Assembly (NCBI GenBank): GCA_937951485.1
Contig: CALEDJ010000050.1
Coordinates: forward strand, 1 to 50,497
From: an uncultured bacterium
GTDB taxonomy: Bacteria; Hydrogenedentota; Hydrogenedentia; Hydrogenedentales; CAILVY01
Direction: 5' to 3'
DNA: 50,497 nucleotides
The first letter of the stretch is position 1, and every line of letters starts with the position of its first letter. The translations under genes were made by a program, and so were the position numbers. The notes under the pieces are model-generated. The model saw nothing but the letters and a program-made list of their open reading frames with translations. It had not been told where the DNA came from and made no database searches. Shown in pieces: positions 26,651 through 34,502 of the stretch.

Positions 26651-27529
26651 ATGCATTCCATCACTATCGCACTGGCGGCGCTGGCCCTGATCGGGCAGCC
26701 AGGGAATCCGGCGGCGGATGCGGTTTTCTTTCAGGCGCACCGCGGGGGACTGCTGGAGGTCCCGGAGAACACCCTGGCGGCGCTGGACCACGCCTGGGCC
26801 ATCCCCGGAGCGGTGCCGGAAATTGACCTGCGCACCACAAGCGACAATGTAATCGTCTGCATGCACGACGAGACGCCGAAGCGCACCACCAACGCGCCGC
26901 CGCCGTGGGCCGACGCCAATCTCCGCGAGATTCCGCTCGAACAGGTGCGTCAGTGGGACGCGGGCGCGCATTTCGGCGCGGCATACGCGGGCGAGAAGGT
27001 TCCGACGCTGGATGAGGTCTTCGACCGGATGAAGGGCCGCCCGGAACGGCAGGTGTATCTGGACATCAAGGACGTCGATCTGGATGCGCTGCCGGCGAAA
27101 ATCCGGGGCTACGCGCTGGATCGGCAGGTGATTTTCGTGCACGGCGACCCGGAAATGTGCGGGAAACTCCAGGCGCTCTATCCCGGCGCGCGCACCATGA
27201 CGTGGATCAGCGGCACGCCAACGGCCATCCGCGCGAGGTACGGGGAACTCGCGCGCGGCGGCTTCGCGGGGATCAGCCAACTCCAGTTTCATCTGCGCGC
27301 GCGGCGCGCGCAGCCGCCGTTCGCGTATGTACTCGACGACGATTTTCTCCGCGAAGCGGTGCGGGCCACGCGCGCGGCGGGCGTGGAACTGCAACTGCGT
27401 CCGTTCCAGTTCGATGCGGCGTCGCTGCGGCGGCTGATGGACCTCGGCGTCCGCTGGTACGTCACCGATGAACCCCGCGCCTTCGCCGCCGCGGTTGAGG
27501 CCGCGAGACGGCTGGACGCCGCCCCATGA
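26651..27529 (+). CDS. Glycerophosphodiester phosphodiesterase, exported
   Basis: This is a 292-residue TIM-barrel enzyme that hydrolyses glycerophosphodiesters to glycerol-3-phosphate and an alcohol. Motifs: QAHRGG (first catalytic His), PENTLAAL, EIDLRTTSDNVIVCMHD (metal ligands and second His), VYLDIK and the final WYVTDEP. The N-terminus is a short hydrophobic signal, so it is probably periplasmic. Its last codons belong to the 97-bp direct repeat whose other copy lies at 30947. In the ancestral arrangement the gene probably ran straight into trmH by an ATGA overlap. Confidence 0.9.
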   Translation: MHSITIALAALALIGQPGNPAADAVFFQAHRGGLLEVPENTLAALDHAWAIPGAVPEIDLRTTSDNVIVCMHDETPKRTTNAPPPWADANLREIPLEQVRQWDAGAHFGAAYAGEKVPTLDEVFDRMKGRPERQVYLDIKDVDLDALPAKIRGYALDRQVIFVHGDPEMCGKLQALYPGARTMTWISGTPTAIRARYGELARGGFAGISQLQFHLRARRAQPPFAYVLDDDFLREAVRATRAAGVELQLRPFQFDAASLRRLMDLGVRWYVTDEPRAFAAAVEAARRLDAAP

Positions 27530-27605
27530 TGGGCCGTTGTCCCCACAGCGAACCCTTCGAGATCGGCGGGCGGGCGTTCACCGCCGCCGAGATCATCGCG
27601 GCGCT
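27509..27605 (+). repeat. Left 97-bp direct repeat: GDPD end plus trmH start
   Basis: This segment matches 30947-31043 at 92 of 97 positions without gaps. Weaker similarity continues upstream with a small in-frame deletion. It carries the end of the GDPD gene and the first 26 codons of trmH (MMGRCPHSEPFEIGGRAFTA and AEIIAAL), after which the trmH frame runs into unrelated sequence. The left trmH start is therefore a dead fragment. Confidence 0.92.
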
Positions 27606-27668
27606 TTGGTCTTGCCGGGCAAGCGGCCTGGGCCATTGCCGCAAGATGTTCAGGCGAACACGAAATAT

Positions 27669-28480
27669 TCACTCATTGCAACGTTTATGTTTCTTGATCT
27701 GCGTCATTGCAATCAGAACACAGCCCGCTCCAAGGAACAGGGCCGCTGAAATTGCCTGGGAAAAGGTAATTCCAAGATACACGAGGGGCGAATCACCCCG
27801 AAAAAATTCCGTGACGAATCGGAAAAGTCCATAGCCACAGAGAAAGAGCAAAAAGACTTGACCATCGTATTGCTTCCGGGGTAATGCCAAGAGGCACATA
27901 AAGAAAAGAAAAAGTTTAAGAAAAGCGTTGTATATCTGAACGGGGTGTAAAGGGATAGTCGAGGTACTTTCGGATGCAATCATTCCCTGGATGTAATGGC
28001 TAACGACAACAGGAGTCAGTTTCATTGGAAAAGTCACCGCCCACGCGACATTGGTTGGCCTTCCCCAGCAGCAACCACTAAGAAAACAGCCAACACGGGT
28101 GATGGAAATTCCCAGCGCAAGAGGTGCCGCGAGCAAATCGAGGCCGCCCAACACGCGCGTTTTTGCCACTCGGAAATAGGCGACGGCCGCAACGAGCCCG
28201 CCCAAGAAACCGCCGTAGAACACCCAGCCACTTTGCCAGATATATAAGGCCCGTCGAGCGTTTTGCAGGCTCTCGTACTGGAGAATCCAGAAAAGCCGGG
28301 CCCCGAAGAGCGCACAGAGACGAAGACAGGTAAGGCAATGATAGGAGTCAGCACGATTTCAGGGTCATACCGTCTCCGCAAACGAATTGTCAACCATATC
28401 CCTACCACAAAAGCAAGAATAAGAAATACCATATAACTGAATAGACCAAAATTATCGGTTGAGATAAGAACAGGATACAT
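27669..28480 (-). pseudogene. lgt: Prolipoprotein diacylglyceryl transferase-like gene, frameshifted
   Basis: The N-terminal part MYPVLISTDNFGLFSYMVFL and GIWLTIRLRRRYDPEIVLTP is in one frame. The frame must shift near 28318-28322 (one base missing) to give LCALFGARLFWILQYESL and then GWVFYGGFLGGLV. The core TRVGCFLSGCCWGRPT and HPVQIYNAFLKL fit Lgt, the membrane enzyme that lipidates prolipoproteins. The 812-nt span is not a multiple of three, as expected for a one-base loss. GAGAGAAG precedes the ATG at 28480. A housekeeping lgt presumably exists elsewhere, and this copy would serve the island's own products if it were intact. Confidence 0.78.
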
Positions 28481-28551
28481 TTCTTCTCTCGCTTGACACG
28501 TGCAAGAACTCACCATCAGAAATCTAATGGGGGGTAAGATGCTATTGACGG

Positions 28552-29274
28552 CTAAGGCGTATTGTGGATAGCCTTCGAAGACTTCTTGACATAGTAGCGC
28601 ACACCGGCCGTTGCATATATGGCATTAACGGCATCGAGTCCCGTCTTGTGGATACATCCATGCCCGAACTTTCCCCGATAGTAATAAACCAGGATATCCT
28701 GTTTCCCCCCATCGTTTTCGAGCGGTGCCACGGTCCCTTTACAAGAGATGGGGGGAATGCCTTCGCCTGAAACGCGACTTGCATGCTCAGGCCTAGCAAA
28801 GAAGCCCTCACCAAGATGTATCGCTATATCCGCGTCTCTTACATCGTCTTTTTCGATAAGGTCACCCTCCGTTATCAGGGTTTCAATGCCAGGTGGGAGA
28901 ATCCAGCAATTCGTTACCTGATAAGCATAAGCAAAACAGTTGTACTTGATGCTTGCGTTTCCTACGTGGTTGCTATCATCCAAGTAATTTAGGCTATGCA
29001 TCATGCGATGCATGTCTGCACGCTGACCGCTGGTAAAATTTGATGAGGTTGTCTCTGTCCGCATATCTTTTACCATCGTATACCGTCTGGCTGCGACGAC
29101 AACCCTCGTACTTGTTCTCAATCCGTCGTAGGGTTCATAGTAGATATGAATTGTGTACGGATTGTTGTTGGAATCACGCATGGTTCGTTGTTCGAACGGG
29201 AGTTCTTGAGCAAGCACAACGCAGTTCAAGAAAAGCATAATGGAAATGATAGTGATCAAAGCGGATCTTTTCAT
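28552..29274 (-). CDS. Secreted protein, possible papain-fold cysteine peptidase/amidase
   Basis: This is a 240-residue protein. A clear signal peptide (KRSALITIISIMLFLNCVVLA) ends near QELPF. No family is certain. The arrangement KYNCFAYAY, then DVRDADIAIHLGEGFF, then DILVYYYRGKFGHGCIHKTG resembles NlpC/P60- and CHAP-like folds, in which a Cys at a helix start (NCFAY) pairs with a later His (FGHG). The active-site assignment is an inference. It lies 15 nt downstream of the membrane-anchored gene and 71 nt upstream of the Lgt-like gene, all on the minus strand. Confidence 0.55.
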   Translation of the reverse strand: MKRSALITIISIMLFLNCVVLAQELPFEQRTMRDSNNNPYTIHIYYEPYDGLRTSTRVVVAARRYTMVKDMRTETTSSNFTSGQRADMHRMMHSLNYLDDSNHVGNASIKYNCFAYAYQVTNCWILPPGIETLITEGDLIEKDDVRDADIAIHLGEGFFARPEHASRVSGEGIPPISCKGTVAPLENDGGKQDILVYYYRGKFGHGCIHKTGLDAVNAIYATAGVRYYVKKSSKAIHNTP

Positions 29275-29289
29275 GGCCGTTCTCCTTGA

Positions 29290-30471
29290 TTATTTTCGGA
29301 CATTATTGCGGATCACTTCTCGAGCGAATGTTAGAATCTCGCGCTCTCTCAAATACGCTCCTCTTATCATCTCTTGTGGCTCCATGTAAACACCAAGGAT
29401 ATCCGCCAGAAGCCAGCCATATTCGTCTACTTGGGAATCATCCCCGAGGACTGCCATGGCTTGCCGTGGCTCGATCCACCCCTGGCTCACTCGGTCTTCT
29501 ACAGCAGCCCTTACGAGGGCGCGCATATCCTCACGAAATTGAAGGTAGGCATCAAGCGTTGCGCCTTGGAGTGGGGAGAATGTATCTTCGTTCGCCCATT
29601 CGTCTGCAAGTTCCCCCAAGACGTGATCAATGTGATAGGCAAGTGTCGTGGTCGTACGTGATACCAGCGTTTCAGGTCGTTGGTCTGGGTGCGGCCAAGT
29701 CTGAAGGATATCTTCCTGATGGGCGGCTTCAATCCGATCGGCCATGGCCACGAGAAGTTCAAGGTGCTCGACCGAGGCGGGAAAAGCAGCCAGCAGCATA
29801 GGTAAGGCATTGCCGCTCCAGGGGTCCATGACCGTTGGCATCGGCGGGACGCCAATAGATTGCATCAACGGTAGTTCAAATAGGAAAACATTCACCGCGT
29901 TGCGAATCTCCCTGTACAACGCCGCCACTTCCTGCTGAGAACCGTACTCGATGACTTCCAGAAGCCTGGCGATCCTCGGGTCCGCCGCAAGGTCTATGCT
30001 TAGCGTCACCGCATCCCATACAGGACCAGCGTGCGTTATGGCGCGCCAGCGTGGCGAGAAAAGCGGCGAAAGGTCATGGGTCAGCAGATTGCGGACCGAT
30101 TCCTCCAGCGTTTCACGCGCCACTTCGTCGCGAATGGCCTGCCGTTCCTCCTCCATCTTTTGCGCAATGGCTGGATCAACGATGTCAAATCCGGGAAAAC
30201 GGAATGGGGTGGCGGCGCTTTTCTGCTGTTTTGGTGGTGACGCGGCATCATCGGAAGAGGGAGCAGGGGGCGGAGCAGACAGATCTTCGTCATGCGGAGC
30301 GGTCATGCCCGTCGGCGTTTCTTGGGGGGCCTCCTCCGATATGACGATTGGCTTGATCGTTACGCCGATGAATGAGCGCCCCCACGACGCGGCAATTACG
30401 AAAAAAACGAGCACGCCAAACACTGCAAGCCACTCTAACGCGGGGCGTTTAAGAGTCTGACGCTTTCCCAT
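29290..30471 (-). CDS. Membrane-anchored protein of unknown function
   Basis: This is a 393-residue protein. One N-terminal membrane span (WLAVFGVLVFFVIAASWG) is followed by a proline/serine-rich linker (about residues 45-85) and a long, mainly alpha-helical soluble part facing outward. I recognise no domain. It is the first gene of the island's transcription unit. The promoter upstream contains a run of ten C between its -35 and -10, so expression may switch on and off. The ATG is about 108 nt from the predicted transcription start, with a stem-loop in the leader. Confidence 0.62.
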   Translation of the reverse strand: MGKRQTLKRPALEWLAVFGVLVFFVIAASWGRSFIGVTIKPIVISEEAPQETPTGMTAPHDEDLSAPPPAPSSDDAASPPKQQKSAATPFRFPGFDIVDPAIAQKMEEERQAIRDEVARETLEESVRNLLTHDLSPLFSPRWRAITHAGPVWDAVTLSIDLAADPRIARLLEVIEYGSQQEVAALYREIRNAVNVFLFELPLMQSIGVPPMPTVMDPWSGNALPMLLAAFPASVEHLELLVAMADRIEAAHQEDILQTWPHPDQRPETLVSRTTTTLAYHIDHVLGELADEWANEDTFSPLQGATLDAYLQFREDMRALVRAAVEDRVSQGWIEPRQAMAVLGDDSQVDEYGWLLADILGVYMEPQEMIRGAYLREREILTFAREVIRNNVRK

Positions 30472-30501
30472 CTTTCTACTCCCCCATTCACAAATGTGTA
30501 A

Positions 30502-30533
30502 TCAGGGAGACGTCTTTGGATGTCCCTGATTGC
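30502..30533 (-). promoter_or_regulatory. Leader stem-loop upstream of the island genes
   Basis: AATCAGGGA and its complement TCCCTGATT flank a 14-nt loop inside the predicted leader. It may be a repressor site at DNA level or an RNA hairpin. Confidence 0.4.
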
Positions 30534-30585
30534 AGGATCATTGCTGCTCTCCGGCAATTACGTGTATGCTGTCATCCGACTTTAT

Positions 30586-30616
30586 CGTATATTTCACCCC
30601 CCCCCCGAAATGTCAA
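30586..30616 (-). promoter_or_regulatory. Promoter with a homopolymer spacer (C10 / G10)
   Basis: Read on the minus strand: TTGACA (30616-30611), then TTTC, ten G (30606-30597), TGAAA, then TATACG (30591-30586). The spacer is 19 bp. Slippage of the G run by two would give the optimal 17 bp. Promoters of this form control phase-variable surface genes in Neisseria and Bordetella. Confidence 0.55.
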
Positions 30617-30946
30617 GAAAAAAATCTCGCGGTTTGTGTGAAGACTCAGGGGGCGCTGTCGGGGGAGGTAGGTAAGAGTTCGACGTGACTTCGGGGGAGT
30701 GAAGTTTGTGCATGTGCTACACTTCAATCGTGGGGATTGGAGGATAGATTGTTGAACGAGGCTCAGCGCGGGTTTCAGGTTGTGAGGGTACGGTGTATTC
30801 TATTGCGGATGTTGGCGCGCCGGTTTGAACTGGGTGTAGCAATGCGTTTCACGGGATTCAATTTCGTCGGGCTGCAACTCGTGTGCGGGTCGCTGGATGA
30901 ACGCCCGCAGTGGATAAGGCGCGGCTGCACGGTCGCGGTTGCGCGG

Positions 30947-31043
30947 CGGCTGGACCCCGCCCCATGATCAGCCGTTGTCCCCACAGCGAACCCTTCGAGG
31001 TCGGCGGGCGGGCATTCACCGCCGCCGAGATCATCGCGGCGCT
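30947..31043 (+). repeat. Right 97-bp direct repeat: intact trmH start
   Basis: The partner of 27509-27605. Just upstream of it the sequence still encodes ARRLDPAP and a stop, a second copy of the GDPD C-terminus (ARRLDAAP in the intact gene), and the ATG of trmH follows at 30964. Confidence 0.92.
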
Positions 31044-31668
31044 CGCGCCCATGCTGCTGGAGGAGCGCCGCCGCCGCATTGACGCGGTCGTCGCGGAACG
31101 CACGTACAGCGTCGTGCCGGTGCTGGAGGGACTCTACGACCTGGGCAACGTCAGCGCGGTGCTGCGCAGCGCCGAGGCGCTGGGCTTTCAGTCGGTGCAC
31201 ATCGTGGATTCCTCACCGGAATTCAAGGCGGCCAACCGCGTCACCCAGGGCGCGGAAAAATGGCTGGACATCCATGTCTGGCCGGACACCCCGGCGTGCG
31301 TCACCCAACTCCGGGACCGGGGCTACCGGATTCTCGCCACGCACTTCGACTGCGCGCGCCCCATTGAGGAAATCGCCTTCGATGCGCCGGCGGCCATTGT
31401 CTTCGGCAACGAGCGCGACGGCGTCAGCCCGGAAATGCTCGCCTGCGCCGACGAACGCATCATCATCCCCATGCCGGGCTTCAGCCGGAGTTTCAACATC
31501 TCCGTCGCCGCCGCCATTGCGCTCTACCACATCCGCCGCGACCGTATCGCCCGCCTCGGCCGCCACGGCGACCTCGACGCCGCCGATCGCCGCATCCTCA
31601 CCGCATCCTATTACCTTCGCAGCATCGTCAACGCCGAAAGCATTCTCCTGCGCAGCACAAGGCAATGA
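30964..31668 (+). CDS. TrmH/SpoU-family RNA 2'-O-methyltransferase
   Basis: This is a 234-residue SPOUT methyltransferase. The three family motifs are clear: LGNVSAVLRSAEALGF (motif 1), AIVFGNERDGVS (motif 2) and IPMPGFSRSFNISVAAAIAL (motif 3). It uses AdoMet to methylate a ribose 2'-OH, most likely tRNA Gm18 (trmH), but rRNA is possible. The start is fixed by conservation between the two repeat copies. The island separates it from its former upstream partner, the GDPD gene, so it may now depend on sequence within the island's right end for expression. Confidence 0.88.
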   Translation: MISRCPHSEPFEVGGRAFTAAEIIAALAPMLLEERRRRIDAVVAERTYSVVPVLEGLYDLGNVSAVLRSAEALGFQSVHIVDSSPEFKAANRVTQGAEKWLDIHVWPDTPACVTQLRDRGYRILATHFDCARPIEEIAFDAPAAIVFGNERDGVSPEMLACADERIIIPMPGFSRSFNISVAAAIALYHIRRDRIARLGRHGDLDAADRRILTASYYLRSIVNAESILLRSTRQ

Positions 31669-31722
31669 CACCGTTTTTAATTGACAGAGGAACTATGGTG
31701 CCATCCTCCTTTGGGAGAAAAA

Positions 31723-31777
31723 GGTTTGGAGTACAGGCTTCAGCCTGCCGGGTTTGGAATACAGGCTTCAGCCTGCC
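31723..31777. repeat. Two copies of a 28-bp unit with the palindrome CAGGCTTCAGCCTG
   Basis: GGTTTGGARTACAGGCTTCA then GCCTGCC occurs twice in tandem. Each unit contains a CAGGCT-TC-AGCCTG hairpin. It lies between the converging trmH and epimerase genes, a typical REP-like location. Confidence 0.75.
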
Positions 31778-32712
31778 TTGTTGTTCTTCTCAAACTGGGC
31801 GCGGATGTGATCCACAGTGCGGCGAAGTCCCTCGCGCAGGTCCACTTCGGGGCGCCAGCCCAACACCGCTGCGGCGCGGTCGCCGCTGATGTAATTCTTT
31901 TCGACTTCGCCGGGGCGCAACGCCGCCAACACCGGTTCGCCCTCGTAGCCCACGAGTTCGCGGATGATGTCGAACAGTTCCCGCACCGAGGTGCCCCGCC
32001 CCGAACCCAGGTTCAGCGTAACGCAATCCCCCCTGTCCAACGCCAGCGACATCGCGCGCGCGATGTCGCCCACATACACGTAATCGCGGAGCGGCGCGCC
32101 GAATCCGTACAGGGTCGGCTGTTGCCCGCGCAGCATCAATCCCGTGAGGATCGAACAGACCCCCGCCTCGCCCTCCGGACTCTGCCGGGGACCGTACACG
32201 TTCGGGAAGCGCAGGATGGCATAGGGCAGTTCATAGAGCGTGTGGTAGAGATGCAGATAGAACTCGAATGCGAGTTTGCTTGTGGCGTAATGGCATTTCG
32301 GGTTCGGCGGGCATTCCTCCGTGGCGGGCAGTTCTTTCGGCTCCCCGTAAATCGCGCCGCCCGTCGAGGAGAAAATGAACTTGCGCACGCCATGCGCCAC
32401 GCTCTGCTCCAGGACGTTCAGCGAACCGAGGATGTTCACCTCGGCGTCGAACAGCGGCTCCGTCAGGCTGCGCCGCACGTCAATCTGCGCCGCGAGATGA
32501 CTCACATATTCCGGTTTCTCCCGGGCGAAAACCGTGCCCAACTCCTCCGACCGGATGTCCACCGGGTAAAAAGTGGCCGCCGCCGGCACATTCTCCTTCG
32601 ACCCCGCGATCAGGTTGTCCACCACAGCCACCGCATGCCCCGCCGCCAGATACGCATCGGCCACATGCGAGCCGATGAAGCCCGCGCCGCCCGTCACCAG
32701 TATTTTCGCCAT
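31768..32712 (-). CDS. NAD-dependent nucleotide-sugar epimerase/dehydratase
   Basis: This is a 314-residue extended SDR of the UDP-glucose 4-epimerase type. Features: NAD motif TGGAGFIGS near the N-terminus, HLAAQIDVRRS, SSTGGAIYGE, the catalytic YxxxK in CHYATSKLAFEFYL, RFPNVYGPRQ and late RDYVYVGDIARAM. It makes sugar nucleotides for envelope polysaccharides. AAAGGAG precedes the ATG. Its 3' end overlaps the 28-bp repeat unit. The substrate (UDP-Glc, UDP-GlcNAc or a uronic acid) is not fixed by sequence alone. Confidence 0.9.
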   Translation of the reverse strand: MAKILVTGGAGFIGSHVADAYLAAGHAVAVVDNLIAGSKENVPAAATFYPVDIRSEELGTVFAREKPEYVSHLAAQIDVRRSLTEPLFDAEVNILGSLNVLEQSVAHGVRKFIFSSTGGAIYGEPKELPATEECPPNPKCHYATSKLAFEFYLHLYHTLYELPYAILRFPNVYGPRQSPEGEAGVCSILTGLMLRGQQPTLYGFGAPLRDYVYVGDIARAMSLALDRGDCVTLNLGSGRGTSVRELFDIIRELVGYEGEPVLAALRPGEVEKNYISGDRAAAVLGWRPEVDLREGLRRTVDHIRAQFEKNNKAG

Positions 32713-32949
32713 CCCCGCATCTCCTTTGATTCCGCATCGCCCCCCAGCCCCTTGCGACCGCGCCGCATCATAACAAAGCCGGAGAAAGCGCCACAAATCC
32801 TATTATGGGGGCAAGATCAAAAAGCCACCGGCCCGGAAGAGCAAAGCGGCCCCCAGAGAAAAAACGGGAGGCCGGACCCAGTTTCTCAGCCCCCCGGGTC
32901 CAGCCTCCACCCTCCCCTCTCTCTGCGCCCGAATCAGCCTTACGGCTGC

Positions 32950-34161
32950 TCACGGCGCGGGAAAACGAAGCACGAAGCGCGCGCCGCGCTCAGAGGGTTG
33001 TTCCAACCATACGTCGCCGCCGTGTTGCTCCATCACGTGTTTCACCACGGTCAGGCCCAAGCCGGTGCCGTGCTTGCCTTTTGTGGTGAAGAGGGTTTCG
33101 AAAATGCGTTCGCGATGTTCCGGCGGCACCCCCGGCCCGGTATCTTCCACCGACAGTCCGATGTATCCCGGTTCGGCCCATGTGCGCAGGCGGATTTGAC
33201 GGATTTCCGCCTGCTCGTGCATGGCTTGCGAGGCGTTGTAGATCAGATTCAACACGGCCTGACGCACCATCACGAGGTCTCCCTCGAAACTCGGAAGCCC
33301 CATCGCCAGTTCCGTTTCCGCCGCAACGCAATGGTTCACCAGGAAGGGTCGCGCCACTTCCAGGCACATCTCAATGACGTTGTTCAAAGAGACGCTGGCC
33401 GAGGAACCGGGGGCGCGGCGAATGAAACTCATTGTGGTGCGCACGAGGTCGCTGCAATGCTTGACCTGGTTCTGCATTGTTTCCAGGCGCTTTCTTATGT
33501 CCTCTCGTTGCGGGGCGGAAAGCACGCCCGACATCTCGTGGAAAAATCGGTTGAGCAACAGGTCGAGGTTGGTGGCGATCACCGAGAGCGGGGTGCCCAG
33601 GTCGTGCATTGCGCCGGTCACCAGATGCCCCATGGTTTCAAAGCGGTTGGCCTCCAGCGCCAGATATTCCAGTGCGCGCCGGGCGCGTTCCTGGCGTTGT
33701 TTTTTCAGGCAGGTCTGAATCTTTTCCAGCATCACCGCACTATCAAACGGCTTCTCGATGTAGGCGAATGCGCCTCCTTCGATCGCCTCCATCGCCGTGT
33801 CCAACTGGCCATATCCGGTCAGAATGATGACCTGGATGTCCGCGTGCCGGCGCTTTGCCTCGCGAAGCAGGTCCAGGCCGTTCTGATGCGGCATCCGAAT
33901 GTCGGTGATGATGACGTCAACGGGTTCTTGTTCCAGAATCTCGAGTGCAGGCTTCACCCCGTCCGCCAAATACACCTGATACTCCTCTTTCAACAACATC
34001 CGAAGGGACTGTCGGGGGCCGTTCTCATCATCCACCACCAGTATCCGCGCCGCCTGAAGTTCCTTGCCAAGACCGCATTGGCACAACGCCTTCCGGTGGG
34101 ATGCGGCGGCGATGGTCCCGTTCTCACCGAGGTTGTCTGGAGGTATCGCCACGAGCGTCAT
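32950..34161 (-). CDS. Receiver-histidine kinase (response regulator joined to kinase)
   Basis: This is a 403-residue soluble protein. The N-terminal receiver (VVDDENGP, phospho-acceptor Asp87 in IITDIRMP, Lys137 in YIEKPF) is joined to a HisKA-like domain with His186 in GAMHDLGTPLSV and an HATPase with NLIYNASQAM, VEDTGPGVPP and GTGLGLTVV. Receiver-first kinases act inside phosphorelays, taking their signal from another kinase. There is no membrane sensor. I chose the ATG at 34161 because GGAGAGGA lies directly upstream. A sigma-54-like promoter sits at 34211-34227. Confidence 0.9.
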   Translation of the reverse strand: MTLVAIPPDNLGENGTIAAASHRKALCQCGLGKELQAARILVVDDENGPRQSLRMLLKEEYQVYLADGVKPALEILEQEPVDVIITDIRMPHQNGLDLLREAKRRHADIQVIILTGYGQLDTAMEAIEGGAFAYIEKPFDSAVMLEKIQTCLKKQRQERARRALEYLALEANRFETMGHLVTGAMHDLGTPLSVIATNLDLLLNRFFHEMSGVLSAPQREDIRKRLETMQNQVKHCSDLVRTTMSFIRRAPGSSASVSLNNVIEMCLEVARPFLVNHCVAAETELAMGLPSFEGDLVMVRQAVLNLIYNASQAMHEQAEIRQIRLRTWAEPGYIGLSVEDTGPGVPPEHRERIFETLFTTKGKHGTGLGLTVVKHVMEQHGGDVWLEQPSERGARFVLRFPAP

Positions 34162-34502
34162 CCTCTCCTGCTGGACCCATGAATGCAAAGACACAAGACC
34201 TCCCGGATTACGCAGGTGCCATGCCAAAGCGCTGGATTCACGTAAAGGCTTTACATCAAAGAACTTGCATGAGATTCACGCGTGGACCGCCGCGTACATT
34301 TCCGTGCAATTCGCCCGATCTTCCCCCCTCGCGGCACAAAAATGAACACTTGAGGCGGCTATCGGCCATCATATGCAGGGCATTACAGGGCATTTCGTGC
34401 GCTTGAAACGGTGCGGGGGGATGGGCAACGCATAAACTGCCGCCATGGGCGGCGTGCGATACATGGATTAGTTTCAGAAGCCCCAGATGCTGCGGGATGC
34501 CG
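34162..34502. other. Gene-free region between the receiver-kinase and ROK kinase genes
   Basis: This 341-bp gap contains the sigma-54-like site (34211-34227) and the palindrome GTAAAGGCTTTAC (34242-34254). Nothing else is recognisable, and no credible gene is present on either strand. Confidence 0.6.
34211..34227 (-). promoter_or_regulatory. Sigma-54-like promoter for the receiver-kinase
   Basis: On the minus strand TTGGCATGGCACCTGCG has the invariant GG and GC separated by ten bases and matches most of the -24/-12 consensus. It lies 50 nt before the ATG. Confidence 0.42.

Larger units (their letters stand above)
27606..30946. mobile_element. Inserted lower-GC island flanked by direct repeats
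   Basis: This is a 3.34-kb segment between the two 97-bp repeats. Base composition differs by eye from the surroundings; for example, the 60 bases from 28441 contain only 23 G+C. It carries three minus-strand genes in one transcription unit plus a promoter, and no transposase or integrase that I can see. The mechanism of insertion is unknown, and misassembly between strains has to be excluded. Confidence 0.7.

Noticed and set aside
30737-30967. 76-codon frame ending ARRLDPAP before trmH
   Set aside because: Its last residues are the duplicated GDPD tail; the upstream part has no ribosome site or recognisable sequence, so I treat it as a remnant.
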